Assembly: GCA_917880885.1 (NCBI GenBank)
Contig: OU862912.1
Coordinates: 50,331,117-50,395,116, forward strand
From: Limnephilus marmoratus
Taxonomy: Eukaryota; Arthropoda; Insecta; Trichoptera; Limnephilidae
Direction of reading: 5' to 3'
DNA length: 64,000 nt
The stretch's first letter is position 1. The number at the start of each line of letters is the position of its first letter. Shown one piece after another: positions 63,963-64,000 of this stretch. The position numbers and the translations under genes are program-made. The notes under the pieces were generated by a model. That model was not told the origin of the DNA and ran no database searches. It worked only from the letters and a program-made list of their open reading frames with translations.

Positions 63963-64000
63963 TATACACTAATTCGTTGTTACGCAGATGACAGTACAGT

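Larger units (their letters stand above)
63508..64000 (+). pseudogene. LINE RT fragment interrupted by a hairpin element
   Basis: GACTTTGTTTTTGTTGCACA and TCAATGATTATTTTGTTGTA match 6209-6260 of the 5833 LINE. After the insert, ATTCGTTGTTACGCAGATGA then CAGTACAGT matches 6258-6285, the YADD region. The copy runs off the window. The insert lies a few codons before the catalytic box. Confidence 0.7.

Overview
The window looks like repeat-dominated nuclear DNA from an insect, most likely a moth or butterfly. It is AT-rich and intron-like. It carries an interstitial block of the insect telomere pentamer CCTAA, tRNA-headed SINEs, Helitrons ending in CTAGT, hAT and Tc1/mariner-type elements with clear target duplications, and non-LTR retrotransposons with insect-type proteins. 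I found no convincing host gene, no rRNA, no functional tRNA and no bacterial-style operon. Nearly every credible open reading frame belongs to a transposable element.

Layout. 1-5.4 kb: Helitron pieces, two tRNA-type SINEs, a 3' LINE fragment and decayed reverse transcriptase. 5.8-7.2 kb: a 5'-truncated LINE (433-residue RT ORF) with a strong 3' stem-loop. Its tail recurs across the window, both on other LINE fragments and on short SINE-like elements (8.7, 25.5, 35.9, 46.8, 47.1, 59.2 kb). 12.8-22.1 kb: a hairpin MITE, then a LINE (ORF1 plus ORF2) split by a complete second LINE whose two ORFs are open. 23.5-29.8 kb: local duplications, palindromic MITEs and TIR elements, one inside another. 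31.4-31.9 kb: a TIR element carrying what looks like the first exon of a MADF-domain protein. 32.9-38.4 kb: a Helitron, LINE fragments and large palindromes. 39.5-40.5 kb: diverged tandem repeats. 42.3-46.3 kb: a nest in which a 3-kb hAT element (8-bp target duplication) sits inside another inverted-repeat element and itself contains a SINE, a TA-flanked MITE and a 459-bp hAT MITE. 48.8-52.5 kb: two Helitrons; the larger keeps a piece of a RepHel-like N terminus and was split by a 1.75-kb hAT element that carries decayed C2H2 zinc fingers. 55.8-56.0 kb: a dense cluster of heat-shock elements. 60.4-62.4 kb: a TIR element split by a decayed Tc1-like transposon. 63.5-64.0 kb: a LINE fragment interrupted by a 401-bp hairpin element that carries 13 units of CCTAA.

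How the parts relate. The stacking gives relative ages. The LINE at 13577-18446 is younger than the LINE it splits, and the hAT at 50577 is younger than its Helitron host. The shared 3' stem-loop suggests that the short SINE-like elements use the reverse transcriptase of the 5833-7134 LINE family. Clade names are given only as far as motifs support; similarity searches were not possible.
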